DNA of 64,000 nucleotides from Streptomyces coelicoflavus (GTDB lineage Bacteria > Actinomycetota > Actinomycetes > Streptomycetales > Streptomycetaceae): the NCBI RefSeq assembly GCF_003112555.1, contig NZ_BEWB01000006.1, positions 372,001 to 436,000 of the forward strand, given 5' to 3'. The notes under the pieces were generated by a model. It saw nothing but the letters and a program-made list of their open reading frames with translations. It did no database searches and was not told the DNA's origin. Shown here piece after piece: positions 48,992 through 58,083 of the stretch. Positions within the stretch are counted from its first letter, which is position 1. Each line of letters starts with the position of its first letter. The translations under genes and the position numbers were made by a program.

Positions 48992-49121
48992 CTCCTGTCA
49001 CACAGCCGCCCCGCCCCGGGTCATACCGCCACGACACACAACGGCGGACGTCCGGGGCGGGGCGGTTCCACATCGGCTCCCACCCCGCCCCCGGACGCCA
49101 CGGACACCGGGAGCAGCAGCC

Positions 49122-49907
49122 ATGACCCACCCCTCGATCTCCACGACGCCCCTCCTGGTCACCGGCGGCACAGGAACCCTCGGCGGCCACGTCGTCCCGC
49201 TGCTGCGGGCGGCCGGCCGGGACATCCGCGTCCTCACCCGGCGCCCCCGCCCGGACGCGGACGGCATCACGTACGTCACCGGTGACCTGCGCACCGGCGA
49301 GGGCGTCGAGGCCGCCGTCGACGGCGTGCACACCGTGCTGCACCTGGCCGGCGGCCCCAAGGGTGACGACGAGGCGACCCGCACCCTGGTGCGCGCCGCG
49401 GTCGGTGCGGACGTACGGCACCTCGCGTACATCTCGGTCGTGGGCGCCGACCGCGTCCCGCTGGCCTGGCTGCGCACCAAGCTGGAGTCCGAGCGGGCGA
49501 TCGCCGGCTCGGGCATCGGCTGGACGGTGCTGCGGGCGGCCCAGTTCCACGAGCTGACGCTGACGATGATCGAGAAGATGACCCGGCTGCCGGTCCTCCC
49601 GGCCCCGGGCGGGCTGCGTCTGCAACCGGTCGCCGCCCGCGAGGTCGCCGCGCGCCTGGCCGAGCTGACGCTGGCCGAGCCGTCCGGCCGGGTGCCCGAC
49701 ATGACCGGCCCCGAGGTCCACGATCTGGCCACGCTGGCCCGTTCCTACCTCGACGCGCGCGGCGGACGCCGGCGTCCGAAGCTGCCGGTGCGCATTCCCG
49801 GGAAAGCGGGGCGCGCGTACCGTTCTGGCGCGAACCTCACCCTGGAAGACGCACTGGTCGGCAAGCTGACGTGGGCCGAATTCCTGGCGGAGAGGGTGAC
49901 CGTATGA
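49122..49907 (+). CDS. Atypical SDR / NAD(P)H-binding oxidoreductase
   Basis: A 261-residue NmrA-like atypical short-chain dehydrogenase. The nucleotide motif TPLLVTGGTGTLGGHVVPLL is at the N-terminus, followed by DIRVLTRRPRPDADGITYVT, AVDGVHTVLHLAGG and LAYISVVGADRVPLAWLRTK. The Tyr-x3-Lys catalytic pair is not in its usual place, typical of NmrA-like members that serve as redox sensors or reductases. Two hairpins separate it from the alcohol dehydrogenase, so it may have its own promoter. Confidence 0.88.
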   Translation: MTHPSISTTPLLVTGGTGTLGGHVVPLLRAAGRDIRVLTRRPRPDADGITYVTGDLRTGEGVEAAVDGVHTVLHLAGGPKGDDEATRTLVRAAVGADVRHLAYISVVGADRVPLAWLRTKLESERAIAGSGIGWTVLRAAQFHELTLTMIEKMTRLPVLPAPGGLRLQPVAAREVAARLAELTLAEPSGRVPDMTGPEVHDLATLARSYLDARGGRRRPKLPVRIPGKAGRAYRSGANLTLEDALVGKLTWAEFLAERVTV

Positions 49908-50053
49908 GTTCTCCCGGCCTTTCTGGCCGAAAGTCGGCGCAGTCGAAGAATATGCGCATGACAACTATTGCAAAGCGAATGAAAACCTTCGTCCCCACCT
50001 CCGCAAAGGGTGCTGGAATACCGTTTCTGCAGCGAATTTCGGCGAGATCCTGA
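49904..50053 (+). CDS. Possible 49-residue basic peptide overlapping the SDR stop
   Basis: ATG 49904 overlaps the SDR stop as ATGA and opens a 49-codon frame ending at 50053 (MSSPGLSGRKSAQSKNMRMT onward), rich in Ser, Lys and Arg. Base composition is markedly less GC-rich than the flanking genes and without clear codon bias, so it may simply be untranslated leader. The overlap is the only positive evidence. Confidence 0.25.
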   Translation: MSSPGLSGRKSAQSKNMRMTTIAKRMKTFVPTSAKGAGIPFLQRISARS

Positions 50054-50069
50054 ATGCGGCACACAGCAT

Positions 50070-50090
50070 GCCCGCCGGAACCCGGCGGGC
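50070..50090 (+). terminator. Hairpin upstream of narG
   Basis: GCCCGCCGG and its complement with an AAC loop form a perfect 9-bp stem 33 bases before the narG start. It may end upstream transcription or act in the narG leader. Confidence 0.55.
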
Positions 50091-50123
50091 GTTGCTCCGT
50101 CGCGTTCGCAAGGAGATGGCAAC

Positions 50124-53100
50124 GTGGTGCGAAGCAGGGCGAAGGCCGCGGCCGACGCCGCCGACCGGCTGCTGAAGGCCGGTCAGCTGCTGCGGAAGTC
50201 CCCGACCACCCTCGACCTGAGGGCCGTGTACCGCACGGACCAGAAAGTCAATGACCGTCCTTATCGGGAGCGGTGGGCGTATGACAAAGTCGTGCGCTCC
50301 ACGCACGGCGTCAACTGCACGGGATCCTGCTCGTGGAAGGTGTACGTCAAGGACGGACTGATCACCTGGGAGACCCAGCAGACGGATTATCCGAGCGTCG
50401 GCCCCGACCGGCCCGAGTACGAGCCGCGCGGCTGTCCGCGCGGCGCTTCCTTTTCCTGGTACACCTACTCGCCCACCCGCGTTCGCCATCCGTTGGCCCG
50501 CGGTGTCCTCGTCGAAATGTACCGGGACGCCAAACGCCGGCACGGCGGCGATCCCGTGGCCGCCTGGGCCGAGCTGACCGGTGACCCCGACAAGCGGCGC
50601 CGCTACCAGTGCGCCCGCGGCCACGGCGGCTTTGTTCGCGTCGACTGGGACGAGGCGCTGGAGATCGCCGCCGCAGCCCAGGTGCACACCATCGCCGAGT
50701 ACGGCCCCGACCGGGTCGCCGGGTTCTCCCCGATCCCCGCCATGTCCATGGCCTCGCACGCGGTCGGCGCCCGCTACCACTCCCTCATCGGCGCCCCGAT
50801 GATCTCCTTCTACGACTGGTACGCCGACCTGCCGATCGCCTCCCCGCAGGTCTTCGGCGACCAGACCGACGTACCGGAGTCGGGGGACTGGTGGGACGCG
50901 GCGTACCTGATGCTGTGGGGCTCCAACGTCCCCGTCACCCGCACCCCGGACGCCCACTGGATGGTGGAGGCCCGCTACCGGGGCCAGAAGGTCGTCGTCG
51001 TCTCGCCGGACTACGCGGACGCCACCAAGTTCGCCGACGAGTGGCTGCACCCGCACCCCGGCACCGACGGGGCTCTCGCGATGGCGATGGGGCACGTGCT
51101 GCTCACCGAGTTCTTCGTGCGGCGGCAGGTGCCGTACTTCACCGACTACGTGAAGCGCTTCACCGACCTGCCCTTCCTCGTCGCCCTCGACGAACACGCG
51201 GAGGGGAGCTACACGCCCGGCAAGTTCGTCACCGCCGCCGACCTCGGGCTCGGCCGGCACGCCGACGCCGGGGCGCGGGCCTGGATGCCGGTGCTGATCG
51301 ACGCCGACACCGACGACGTCGTCGTCCCCAACGGCACCCTCGGCGACCGGTGGGGCAAGGATGGCCAGGGACGCTGGAACCTCGACCTGGGCGGGACCGA
51401 CCCGCTGCTCACCCTGCACGGGCACACGGGCGGCCGCTCCGACAACGGTGTCGAGGTGGTGCTGCCCCGCTTCGACGAACCCGGCGCCACCGTCGTGCGC
51501 GGCGTACCGGCCCGGGAGATCGGCGGCCGGCTCGTCACCACCGTCTACGACCTGCTGCTCGCCCAGTACGCCGTCGCCCGCCCCGGACTCGCCGGCCACT
51601 GGCCCACCGGCTACGACGACGCCGGAGAACCCTGCACCCCCGCCTGGCAGGAGCGGATCACCTCGGTCCCGGCGGACGCGGCGGTGCGCACCGCCCGGGA
51701 GTTCGCGCGCACCGCCGAACAGAGCCGGGGCCGCTGCATGATCGTCATGGGTGCCGGCACCAACCACTGGTTCCACTCCGACACCATCTACCGCTCCTTC
51801 CTCTCCCTGCTCGTCCTCACCGGCTGCCAGGGCGTCAACGGCGGCGGCTGGGCGCACTACGTCGGCCAGGAGAAGGTCCGCCCGTACACCGGCTGGCAGC
51901 AGCTGTCCACGGCCGCCGACTGGGTCCGGCCCTCGCGGCAGATGGCGGGCACCCCGTACTGGTACCTGCACACCGGCCAGTGGCGGTACGAGTCCCACGC
52001 CGCCGACGCCCTCGCGTCGCCCACCGCGCCCGGCACCCTCGCCGGGCTCCACACCGCCGACCTGGTCGCCCAGTCCGCCCGGCTCGGCTGGATGCCGTCG
52101 TACCCGACCTTCGACGCCAACCCGCTCGACCTCGGCCGCCGGGCCCGCGAGAGCGGCCAGGAGCCGGTCGACTGGATCGCGGAGCAACTCGGCTCGGGCG
52201 CCGTCGACTTCGCCTGCGAGGACCCCGACGCGCCCCGCAACTGGCCCCGCGTCCTCACCGTGTGGCGGGCCAACCTCATCGGCTCGTCCGCCAAGGGCAA
52301 CGAGTACTTCCTGCGCCACCTGCTGGGCGCCCGCGACGGCGCCACCAGCGACGAGGCCCCGCCCGAGCACCGGCCGCGCTCCGTGGCCTGGCGGGACGAC
52401 GCCCCGCAGGGCAAGCTCGACCTGCTGCTGAGCCTCGACTTCCGGATGACCTCCACGACGCTCTTCTCCGACCTCGTGCTGCCCGCCGCCACTTGGTACG
52501 AGAAGCACGACCTGTCCTCCACGGACATGCACCCCTTCGTGCACGCCTTCAGCCCCGCGATCAATCCGCCGTGGCAGGCCCGCACCGACTTCGAGATCTT
52601 CCAGGGCCTGGCCCGCCGCCTGAGCGAACTCGCCGCCGGCCGCCTCGGCACGGCCCACGACCTGGTCGCCACCGCCCTCCAGCACGACACCCCCGGCGAG
52701 ACTGCCCAGCCCGGCGGCCGGGTCATCGACTGGCGCGACGGCCGCACCCCCGTCGAGCCGGGCCGCAACGCCCCGTCGGTGACCCTCGTCGAACGGGACT
52801 ACACGGCCGTCGCCGACCGGCTCGCCGCCTTCGGGCCGCTGGCCGAGGAACACGGCATGACCGTCAAGGGCGTCACCGTCAACCCGCACGAGGAGGCCCG
52901 CTGGCTCGCCGCCCGCTGCGGCACCGCCCCCGCCGGACCCGTCCACGGCCGCCCCCTGCTCGACACCGACGTCAAGTTCTGCGAGGCGGTCCTCGCCCTG
53001 TCCGGCACCACCAACGGCCGTCTCGCCGCCGAGGGCTTCGACCGCCTCGCCGACCGCGTCGGCCCCGGCGCCGGGCTCGCGGAACTGGCCGCGTCGGTGT

Positions 53101-53831
53101 CGGAGCGGCGCGTGGTCTTCTCGGACACCCAGGAGCGGCCCGTGCAGGTGGGGTCGAGCTTCGAGTGGTCCGGCAAGGAGGCGCCCGACCGGCGCTACTC
53201 GCCGTTCACCGTCAACACCGAGCACAGGAAGCCCTGGCACACCCTCACCGGCCGCCAGCACTTCTATCTCGACCACGACTGGATGGCGGAACTGGGCGAG
53301 CAACTCCCGGTCTACCGCCCCCCGCTGAACCTGGCCGAGCTGGGCGACGCCCCGACGCGGGCCGGCGAGGGCCGCGCGGTCACCGTCCGCTTCCTCACCC
53401 CGCACGCCAAGTGGTCCATCCACTCCGAGTACCAGGAGAACCTGCTGATGCAGACCCTGGCCCGCGGCGGCCCCGTCGTCTGGATGAGCCCCGCCGACGC
53501 CGACGCGATCGGCGCCGCCGACAACGACTGGGTGGAGGCCGTCAACGCGCACGGCGTCGTCGTCGCCCGCGCGATCGTCTCGCACCGCGTCCCGGACGGC
53601 ACGGTGCTCATGTACCACGTCCAGGAACGCCTGGTGAACGTCCCCAAGTCGGAGGCGAACGGCCGCCGCGGCGGCGTCCACAACTCCCTCACCAAGCTCC
53701 TGGTCAAGCCCACCCACCTCATCGGCGGCTACGGCCAGCTCTCCTTCGCCCCCAACTACTACGGGCCCACCGGCAACCAGCGCGACGCCGTCACCACCAT
53801 CCGGCGCCGCTCCCAGGAGGTCACCTACTGA
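50124..53831 (+). CDS. narG: Respiratory nitrate reductase alpha subunit
   Basis: A 1235-residue molybdopterin catalytic subunit reducing nitrate to nitrite on the inner face of the membrane. The FS0 iron-sulfur motif is H-x3-C-x3-C (THGVNCTGSC) with a final Cys in EPRGCPRG. Molybdenum-site sequences include IPAMSMASHAVGARYHSLIG, ISFYDWYADLPIASPQVFGD and LMLWGSNVPVTRTPDAHW. GTG 50124 is chosen with AAGGAG 8 bases upstream. There is no Tat signal, as expected for cytosolic NarG. It matches the third nar operon (narG3, SCO4947) of S. coelicolor by position as I recall it. Confidence 0.97.
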   Translation: MVRSRAKAAADAADRLLKAGQLLRKSPTTLDLRAVYRTDQKVNDRPYRERWAYDKVVRSTHGVNCTGSCSWKVYVKDGLITWETQQTDYPSVGPDRPEYEPRGCPRGASFSWYTYSPTRVRHPLARGVLVEMYRDAKRRHGGDPVAAWAELTGDPDKRRRYQCARGHGGFVRVDWDEALEIAAAAQVHTIAEYGPDRVAGFSPIPAMSMASHAVGARYHSLIGAPMISFYDWYADLPIASPQVFGDQTDVPESGDWWDAAYLMLWGSNVPVTRTPDAHWMVEARYRGQKVVVVSPDYADATKFADEWLHPHPGTDGALAMAMGHVLLTEFFVRRQVPYFTDYVKRFTDLPFLVALDEHAEGSYTPGKFVTAADLGLGRHADAGARAWMPVLIDADTDDVVVPNGTLGDRWGKDGQGRWNLDLGGTDPLLTLHGHTGGRSDNGVEVVLPRFDEPGATVVRGVPAREIGGRLVTTVYDLLLAQYAVARPGLAGHWPTGYDDAGEPCTPAWQERITSVPADAAVRTAREFARTAEQSRGRCMIVMGAGTNHWFHSDTIYRSFLSLLVLTGCQGVNGGGWAHYVGQEKVRPYTGWQQLSTAADWVRPSRQMAGTPYWYLHTGQWRYESHAADALASPTAPGTLAGLHTADLVAQSARLGWMPSYPTFDANPLDLGRRARESGQEPVDWIAEQLGSGAVDFACEDPDAPRNWPRVLTVWRANLIGSSAKGNEYFLRHLLGARDGATSDEAPPEHRPRSVAWRDDAPQGKLDLLLSLDFRMTSTTLFSDLVLPAATWYEKHDLSSTDMHPFVHAFSPAINPPWQARTDFEIFQGLARRLSELAAGRLGTAHDLVATALQHDTPGETAQPGGRVIDWRDGRTPVEPGRNAPSVTLVERDYTAVADRLAAFGPLAEEHGMTVKGVTVNPHEEARWLAARCGTAPAGPVHGRPLLDTDVKFCEAVLALSGTTNGRLAAEGFDRLADRVGPGAGLAELAASVSERRVVFSDTQERPVQVGSSFEWSGKEAPDRRYSPFTVNTEHRKPWHTLTGRQHFYLDHDWMAELGEQLPVYRPPLNLAELGDAPTRAGEGRAVTVRFLTPHAKWSIHSEYQENLLMQTLARGGPVVWMSPADADAIGAADNDWVEAVNAHGVVVARAIVSHRVPDGTVLMYHVQERLVNVPKSEANGRRGGVHNSLTKLLVKPTHLIGGYGQLSFAPNYYGPTGNQRDAVTTIRRRSQEVTY

Positions 53832-55501
53832 TGCGCGTCATGGCACAGGTGGCGATGGTCATGAACCTCGACAAGTGCATCGGCTGCCACACCTGTTCGG
53901 TCACCTGCAAGCAGACCTGGACCAACCGCACCGGCACCGAGTACGTCTGGTTCAACAACGTCGAGACCCGCCCCGGCCAGGGCTACCCCCGCGGCCACGA
54001 GGACCAGGAGAAGTGGAAGGGCGGCTGGCGGCTCAAGGGCGGGCGCCTCGTCCCGCGCAGCGGCGGCCGCGCCCGGCGCCTCGCCCGTCTCTTCGCCAAC
54101 CCCGAACTCCCCACCCTCGACGACTACTACCAGCCCTGGACCTACGACTACGAGAACCTCACCACCGCCCCCCTCGGCGACGACATTCCCACCGCGCCGC
54201 CCCGCTCCCTGATCGACGGCCGCCCCACCGAGATCACCTGGGGCCCCAACTGGGACGACGACCTCGGCGGCGGCCCCGACCAGCTGGCCGCCGACCCGCT
54301 CCTCGCCCGGATGAGCGAGCAGGTCCGCCTCGACTACGAGCGGGCGTTCATGTTCTACCTGCCCCGCATCTGCGAGCACTGCCTCAACCCGTCCTGCGTC
54401 GCCGTCTGCCCCTCCGGCGCCCTCTACAAGCGCGTCGAGGACGGCATCGTCCTGGTCGACCAGGACCGCTGCCGGGGCTGGCGGATGTGCGTCAGCGGCT
54501 GCCCGTACAAGAAGGTCTACTTCAACCACGCCACCGGCAAGGCCGAGAAGTGCACCTTCTGCTACCCGCGCATCGAGGCCGGCGACCCGACCGTCTGCTC
54601 GGAGACCTGCGTCGGCCGGCTCCGCTACCTCGGCGTGATGCTCTACGACCCCGACAGGGTCGGCGCCGCCGCCTCCGTCACCGACGAGAAGGACCTGTAC
54701 GAGGCCCAGCTCGGCTGCTTCCTCGACCCCGACGACCCCGAGGTGGCCCGCGCGGCCGAGGCGTCCGGCATCCCGCACGACTGGGTCGAGGCCGCGCGCC
54801 GCTCCCCGGTCCGCGCGCTGATCACCCGGTACCGCGTCGCGCTCCCCCTGCACCCGGAGTACCGCACGATGCCGATGGTCTGGTACGTCCCGCCGCTCTC
54901 CCCGGTCGTCGACGCCCTCACCGGCAGCGGACACGACGGGGAGGACCCGGCCGCGCTCTTCGGCGCGATCGACACGCTGCGCATCCCCCTCGGCTACCTC
55001 GCCGAGCTCTTCACCGCGGGCGATCCGGGGCCCGTCGAGGCCGCCCTGTGCCGGCTGGCCGCGATGCGCTCCCACATGCGGCGCGTCAACCTCGGCGAGG
55101 AGCAGGACCCGCGGATCGCCGGGTCGGTCGGTCTCGACGAGCCCGGCATCCTGGAGCTGTACCGGCTGCTCGCCCTCGCCAAGTACGACGAGCGGTACGT
55201 CATCCCGACCAGCTACACGGGCTCGGTCCCCGACCCCGACGGGAGCGGCGCGGGGTGCAGCCTGGACGGCGAGGGCGGGCCGGGGATGATGCCGGACGGT
55301 ACGGGGGCCGGAGGGGGCCCGGTGCCCCAGGCCGGGGGCTTCGACCCGGACGCCTTCCACGCGCCGCCGACCGCCGGCACCTCCGGCACGTCCACGTCCC
55401 TGCGCGGCCGGGTCAACCTCCTGAACTGGAACGGCAAGGGACGCCCGAACGGCCTCTTCCCGCGCGCCCGCGGCACCGTCCGGACGGAGCCCGAGCTGTG
55501 A
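53831..55501 (+). CDS. narH: Respiratory nitrate reductase beta subunit
   Basis: A 556-residue electron-transfer subunit with four iron-sulfur clusters. Cys motifs: CIGCHTCSVTCKQTW, CEHCLNPSCVAVCPSG, CRGWRMCVSGCPYKK (the Trp marks the 3Fe-4S cluster) and CTFCYPRIEAGDPTVCSETC. The ATG overlaps the narG stop by one base (TGATG). Compared with E. coli, a Gly/Pro/Asp-rich insertion of about 60 residues (SGAGCSLDGEGGPGMMPDG and onward) sits near the C-terminus. It passes electrons from NarI heme to NarG. Confidence 0.97.
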   Translation: MRVMAQVAMVMNLDKCIGCHTCSVTCKQTWTNRTGTEYVWFNNVETRPGQGYPRGHEDQEKWKGGWRLKGGRLVPRSGGRARRLARLFANPELPTLDDYYQPWTYDYENLTTAPLGDDIPTAPPRSLIDGRPTEITWGPNWDDDLGGGPDQLAADPLLARMSEQVRLDYERAFMFYLPRICEHCLNPSCVAVCPSGALYKRVEDGIVLVDQDRCRGWRMCVSGCPYKKVYFNHATGKAEKCTFCYPRIEAGDPTVCSETCVGRLRYLGVMLYDPDRVGAAASVTDEKDLYEAQLGCFLDPDDPEVARAAEASGIPHDWVEAARRSPVRALITRYRVALPLHPEYRTMPMVWYVPPLSPVVDALTGSGHDGEDPAALFGAIDTLRIPLGYLAELFTAGDPGPVEAALCRLAAMRSHMRRVNLGEEQDPRIAGSVGLDEPGILELYRLLALAKYDERYVIPTSYTGSVPDPDGSGAGCSLDGEGGPGMMPDGTGAGGGPVPQAGGFDPDAFHAPPTAGTSGTSTSLRGRVNLLNWNGKGRPNGLFPRARGTVRTEPEL

Positions 55502-56178
55502 GCCGTAGTCGTAGCGGTATCCGTAGCGGTATCCGTACCGGGAGCGTCGGCACGGCCCCCGTCGTCTTCCAGGCAGCGGCCCTGCTGCTGGCCTACCCCG
55601 ACCGGGACTGGGACCGCCGCCCGCGCACGGTCCGCGAGGCGGTCGCCGGGCTCCCCGGCCCCGAGTTCCCCCTCCTGCTCTCCTTCTGCGACCAGGCGGA
55701 ACGGGAGGACCCGCTGGCCCTGGCCGCCCGCTACGTCGCCACCTTCGACCGCAGCCGCCGCCGCTGCCTCTACCTCACCTACTACACCGACGGCGACACC
55801 CGCCGCCGGGGCGCCGCACTGGCCGGCATCAAGTCCGTGTACCGCACTCACGGCTGGCTGCCCCCGGACGACGAGCTGCCCGACTTCCTGCCGCTGATGC
55901 TGGAGTTCGCCGCCCGTACCCCCGAGGCGGGCACCGCCCTGCTGACGGACCACCGCGCCGCGATCGAGGTCCTGCGCTACGCCCTGGAAGCCCACCGCAG
56001 TCCCTACGCCGCCCTCCTCCAGGCCGTCTGCCGGTGCCTGCCGGGCCAGGCACCGGCCAGCCGCGAGGAGGCCCTGCGCCTGACCCGTACCGGTCCGCCG
56101 GCCGAGGCGGTGGGTCTGGACGTCCTGGGGCCCTTCCCCGCCCAGCCCCGGCCGAACGACGAAGGAGCCCGCCGATGA
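55498..56178 (+). CDS. narJ: Nitrate reductase molybdenum cofactor assembly chaperone
   Basis: A 226-residue TorD/DmsD-type chaperone needed for cofactor insertion into NarG; not part of the final enzyme. Typical segments are FQAAALLLAYPDRDWDRRP, LALAARYVATFDRSRRRCLY, LTYYTDGDTRRRGAAL and DDELPDFLPLMLEFAARTP. GTG 55498 overlaps the narH stop as GTGA. The first 16 residues are Ser/Arg/Gly repeats (SRSRSGIRSGIRTG) encoded by 12-bp DNA repeats; they are unusual for NarJ. Confidence 0.95.
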   Translation: MSRSRSGIRSGIRTGSVGTAPVVFQAAALLLAYPDRDWDRRPRTVREAVAGLPGPEFPLLLSFCDQAEREDPLALAARYVATFDRSRRRCLYLTYYTDGDTRRRGAALAGIKSVYRTHGWLPPDDELPDFLPLMLEFAARTPEAGTALLTDHRAAIEVLRYALEAHRSPYAALLQAVCRCLPGQAPASREEALRLTRTGPPAEAVGLDVLGPFPAQPRPNDEGARR

Positions 56179-56885
56179 GGCACCTGCACATCGCCCTGTG
56201 GGGCGTCCTGCCGTACCTGACACTGGTGGTGCTGGTGGCGGGCACGGCCTGGCGCTACCGCTACGACCGCTTCGGCTTCACCACCCGCTCCAGCCAGCTG
56301 CACGAGAGCCGGCTGCTGCGGGTGGCCGGCCCGCTCTTCCACTACGGCCTGCTGTTCGTGATCGCCGGCCACGTGGCGGGCCTCCTGGTCCCCGAGTCGC
56401 TGACCGACCGCCTCCACGTCAGCGAGCACCTCTACCACGCCAACGCCCTGATCGCGGGCGGCACGGCGGGCCTGGCCACGCTCGCGGGCCTCGCCCTCCT
56501 GCTGTACCGCCGCCTGCGCACCCCCGCCGTCCGGGCCTCGACCAGCCGCAGCGACCGGATCGTCTACCCGGTGCTGATCACGGTCGTCCTCGCCGGGCTG
56601 ACGGCCACCGCGTCCGGCGCGACGGCCGAGTCCGCGTACGACTACCGGCTCGGCGTCTCCGTCTGGTTCCGCAGCCTGTTCGCCCTGGACCCGGACGTGA
56701 CCGCCATGGCCGAGGCGCCGCTGGTGTACCGCCTGCACGCGCTCCTCGCCATGACCCTGTTCGCCCTGTGGCCCTTCACCCGTCTGGTCCACGCCTTCAC
56801 GGCGCCGCTGGGCTACCTGGTGCGGCCGTACGTCGTGTACCGCTCCCGGGGCCGCGGCGACGTGCGGGCGGGGCAGGTGCGCTGA
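56175..56885 (+). CDS. narI: Respiratory nitrate reductase gamma subunit (cytochrome b)
   Basis: A 236-residue membrane cytochrome b with five helices that takes electrons from menaquinol. Heme ligand His residues appear in LFHYGLLFVIAGHVAGL and RLHALLAMTLFALWPFTRLV followed by HAF. ATG 56175 overlaps the narJ stop as ATGA. It completes the narGHJI operon. No nitrate transporter gene (narK) is adjacent. The last residues are basic (RSRGRGDVRAGQVR) and cytosolic. Confidence 0.96.
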   Translation: MRHLHIALWGVLPYLTLVVLVAGTAWRYRYDRFGFTTRSSQLHESRLLRVAGPLFHYGLLFVIAGHVAGLLVPESLTDRLHVSEHLYHANALIAGGTAGLATLAGLALLLYRRLRTPAVRASTSRSDRIVYPVLITVVLAGLTATASGATAESAYDYRLGVSVWFRSLFALDPDVTAMAEAPLVYRLHALLAMTLFALWPFTRLVHAFTAPLGYLVRPYVVYRSRGRGDVRAGQVR

Positions 56886-56888
56886 CGC

Positions 56889-57926
56889 TCAGCGGGCCGC
56901 CGGGTGACGCCGGCGGCGCAGTGCCGGGTCGAGCAGCGCGGGCGTGGCGTCGAACTTCTCGTGCGCGGCCAGGTCGGTGCCCGGCGCGACGATCGCGTCG
57001 ATCGCGTCGAGGACGTCGTCGGAGAGCACGGTGTCGGCGGCGGCGAGCTGGGAGTGCAGGTGGCCCAGGGTGCGGGGCCCGACGAGCGCGCCGGTCACGG
57101 CCGGGTGCGCGGTCACGAAGCCGAGCGCGAGCTGGATCAGCGTGAGCCCGGCCTCGTCGGCGACTGCGGCCAGCTTCTCGACGGCGTCCAGCCGGGCCCG
57201 GTTGGCGGGCAGCGCGGGGTCGAAACGCTCGGGCAGGATCACGGACCGGTGCGTGGCGACGTCCCGCCCCGCGCGCACCGCGCCCGACAGCCACCCCGAG
57301 GCCAGCGGGCTCCACACCAGCACCCCGAGCCCGTACTGCTCGGTCACGGGCAGCACGTGGCTCTCGATCCCGCGCTGGAGGAGGGAGTAGCTGGGCTGCT
57401 CGGTGACGTACCGGCTCAGCCGGTGCTCGCGGGCGGCCCACTGGGCCTCCACGATGCGGTAGGCGGGGAAGGTCGAGGAACCGAAGTACCGGATCTTCCC
57501 GGCGCGCTGGAGGTCGGTGAGGGCCGACAGCGTCTCCTCGTCGCTCGTGTTCGGGTCCCACCGGTGGATCTGGTAGAGGTCGACGTGGTCGACGCCTAGG
57601 CGGCGCAGGCTGTTGTCCAGCTCGGTGACCAGCCAGCGGCGCGAGGAGCCCCGGTGGTTGGGCTCGTCGCTCATCGGCATGTTCGCCTTCGTGGCCAGCA
57701 CGATGTCGTCGCGGCGTCCGGCGATCGCCTTGCCGACCATCTCCTCGGACTCGCCGGCGCCGTACATGTCGGCGGTGTCGATGAGGTTGATCCCGCCCTC
57801 CAGGGCGGCGTCGACGATGGCGGTGGCCTCGTCCTGGGTGGTGCGTCCGATGCTGCCGAAGTTCATGGCGCCGAGTGCGAGCGAGCTGACCTGCACACCG
57901 GTGCGGCCCAAGGTGCGGTACTGCAT
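56889..57926 (-). CDS. Aldo/keto reductase
   Basis: A 345-residue NADPH-dependent aldo/keto reductase. It begins MQYRTLGRTGVQVSSLALGA. The catalytic tetrad is visible: Asp and Tyr in NLIDTADMYGAGESE, Lys in VLATKANMP and His in LYQIHRWDP. The cofactor loop near the end is GALVGPRTLGHLHSQLAA. It is divergent from a TetR regulator, with two copies of an operator-like motif between. The gene ends 4 bases from the convergent narI stop. Confidence 0.94.
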   Translation of the reverse strand: MQYRTLGRTGVQVSSLALGAMNFGSIGRTTQDEATAIVDAALEGGINLIDTADMYGAGESEEMVGKAIAGRRDDIVLATKANMPMSDEPNHRGSSRRWLVTELDNSLRRLGVDHVDLYQIHRWDPNTSDEETLSALTDLQRAGKIRYFGSSTFPAYRIVEAQWAAREHRLSRYVTEQPSYSLLQRGIESHVLPVTEQYGLGVLVWSPLASGWLSGAVRAGRDVATHRSVILPERFDPALPANRARLDAVEKLAAVADEAGLTLIQLALGFVTAHPAVTGALVGPRTLGHLHSQLAAADTVLSDDVLDAIDAIVAPGTDLAAHEKFDATPALLDPALRRRRHPAAR

Positions 57927-58007
57927 GACGATTCCTCCACTGCCAGGAGTGTGACGAGGCATGACTTGGTGGCGGGCCCGGCGCTCTGGCATCATGAGAA
58001 GACCAAG

Positions 58008-58058
58008 CGGAACGCCGTCCCGTTTACTTGCCCCACGATACGGAACGGTGTCCCGTTT
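58008..58058. promoter_or_regulatory. Two copies of a TetR-type operator
   Basis: CGGAACGCCGTCCCGTTT at 58008-58025 and CGGAACGGTGTCCCGTTT at 58041-58058 differ at two bases; each is an imperfect dyad (CGGAAC against GTCCCG). The 33-base spacing is about three helical turns. The sites lie between the aldo/keto reductase and its TetR gene. Confidence 0.8.
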
Positions 58059-58083
58059 ATCAACCGGTGAAGGGAACGGCACG

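Noticed and set aside
49965..53717. A 1250-codon open frame antisense to narG
   Set aside because: Low-complexity Val/Gly/Asp/Arg translation without any domain, in a phase that high third-position GC leaves open; narG on the other strand has all catalytic motifs.
50609..53830. Long open frame preceding narH in the same phase
   Set aside because: Its translation is Arg/Pro-rich shadow of narG; the real narH starts at 53831 with the first Cys motif.
50624..57050. A specialised-metabolite gene cluster
   Set aside because: The stretch is a respiratory nitrate reductase operon with ordinary redox genes around; no synthase or tailoring set is present.
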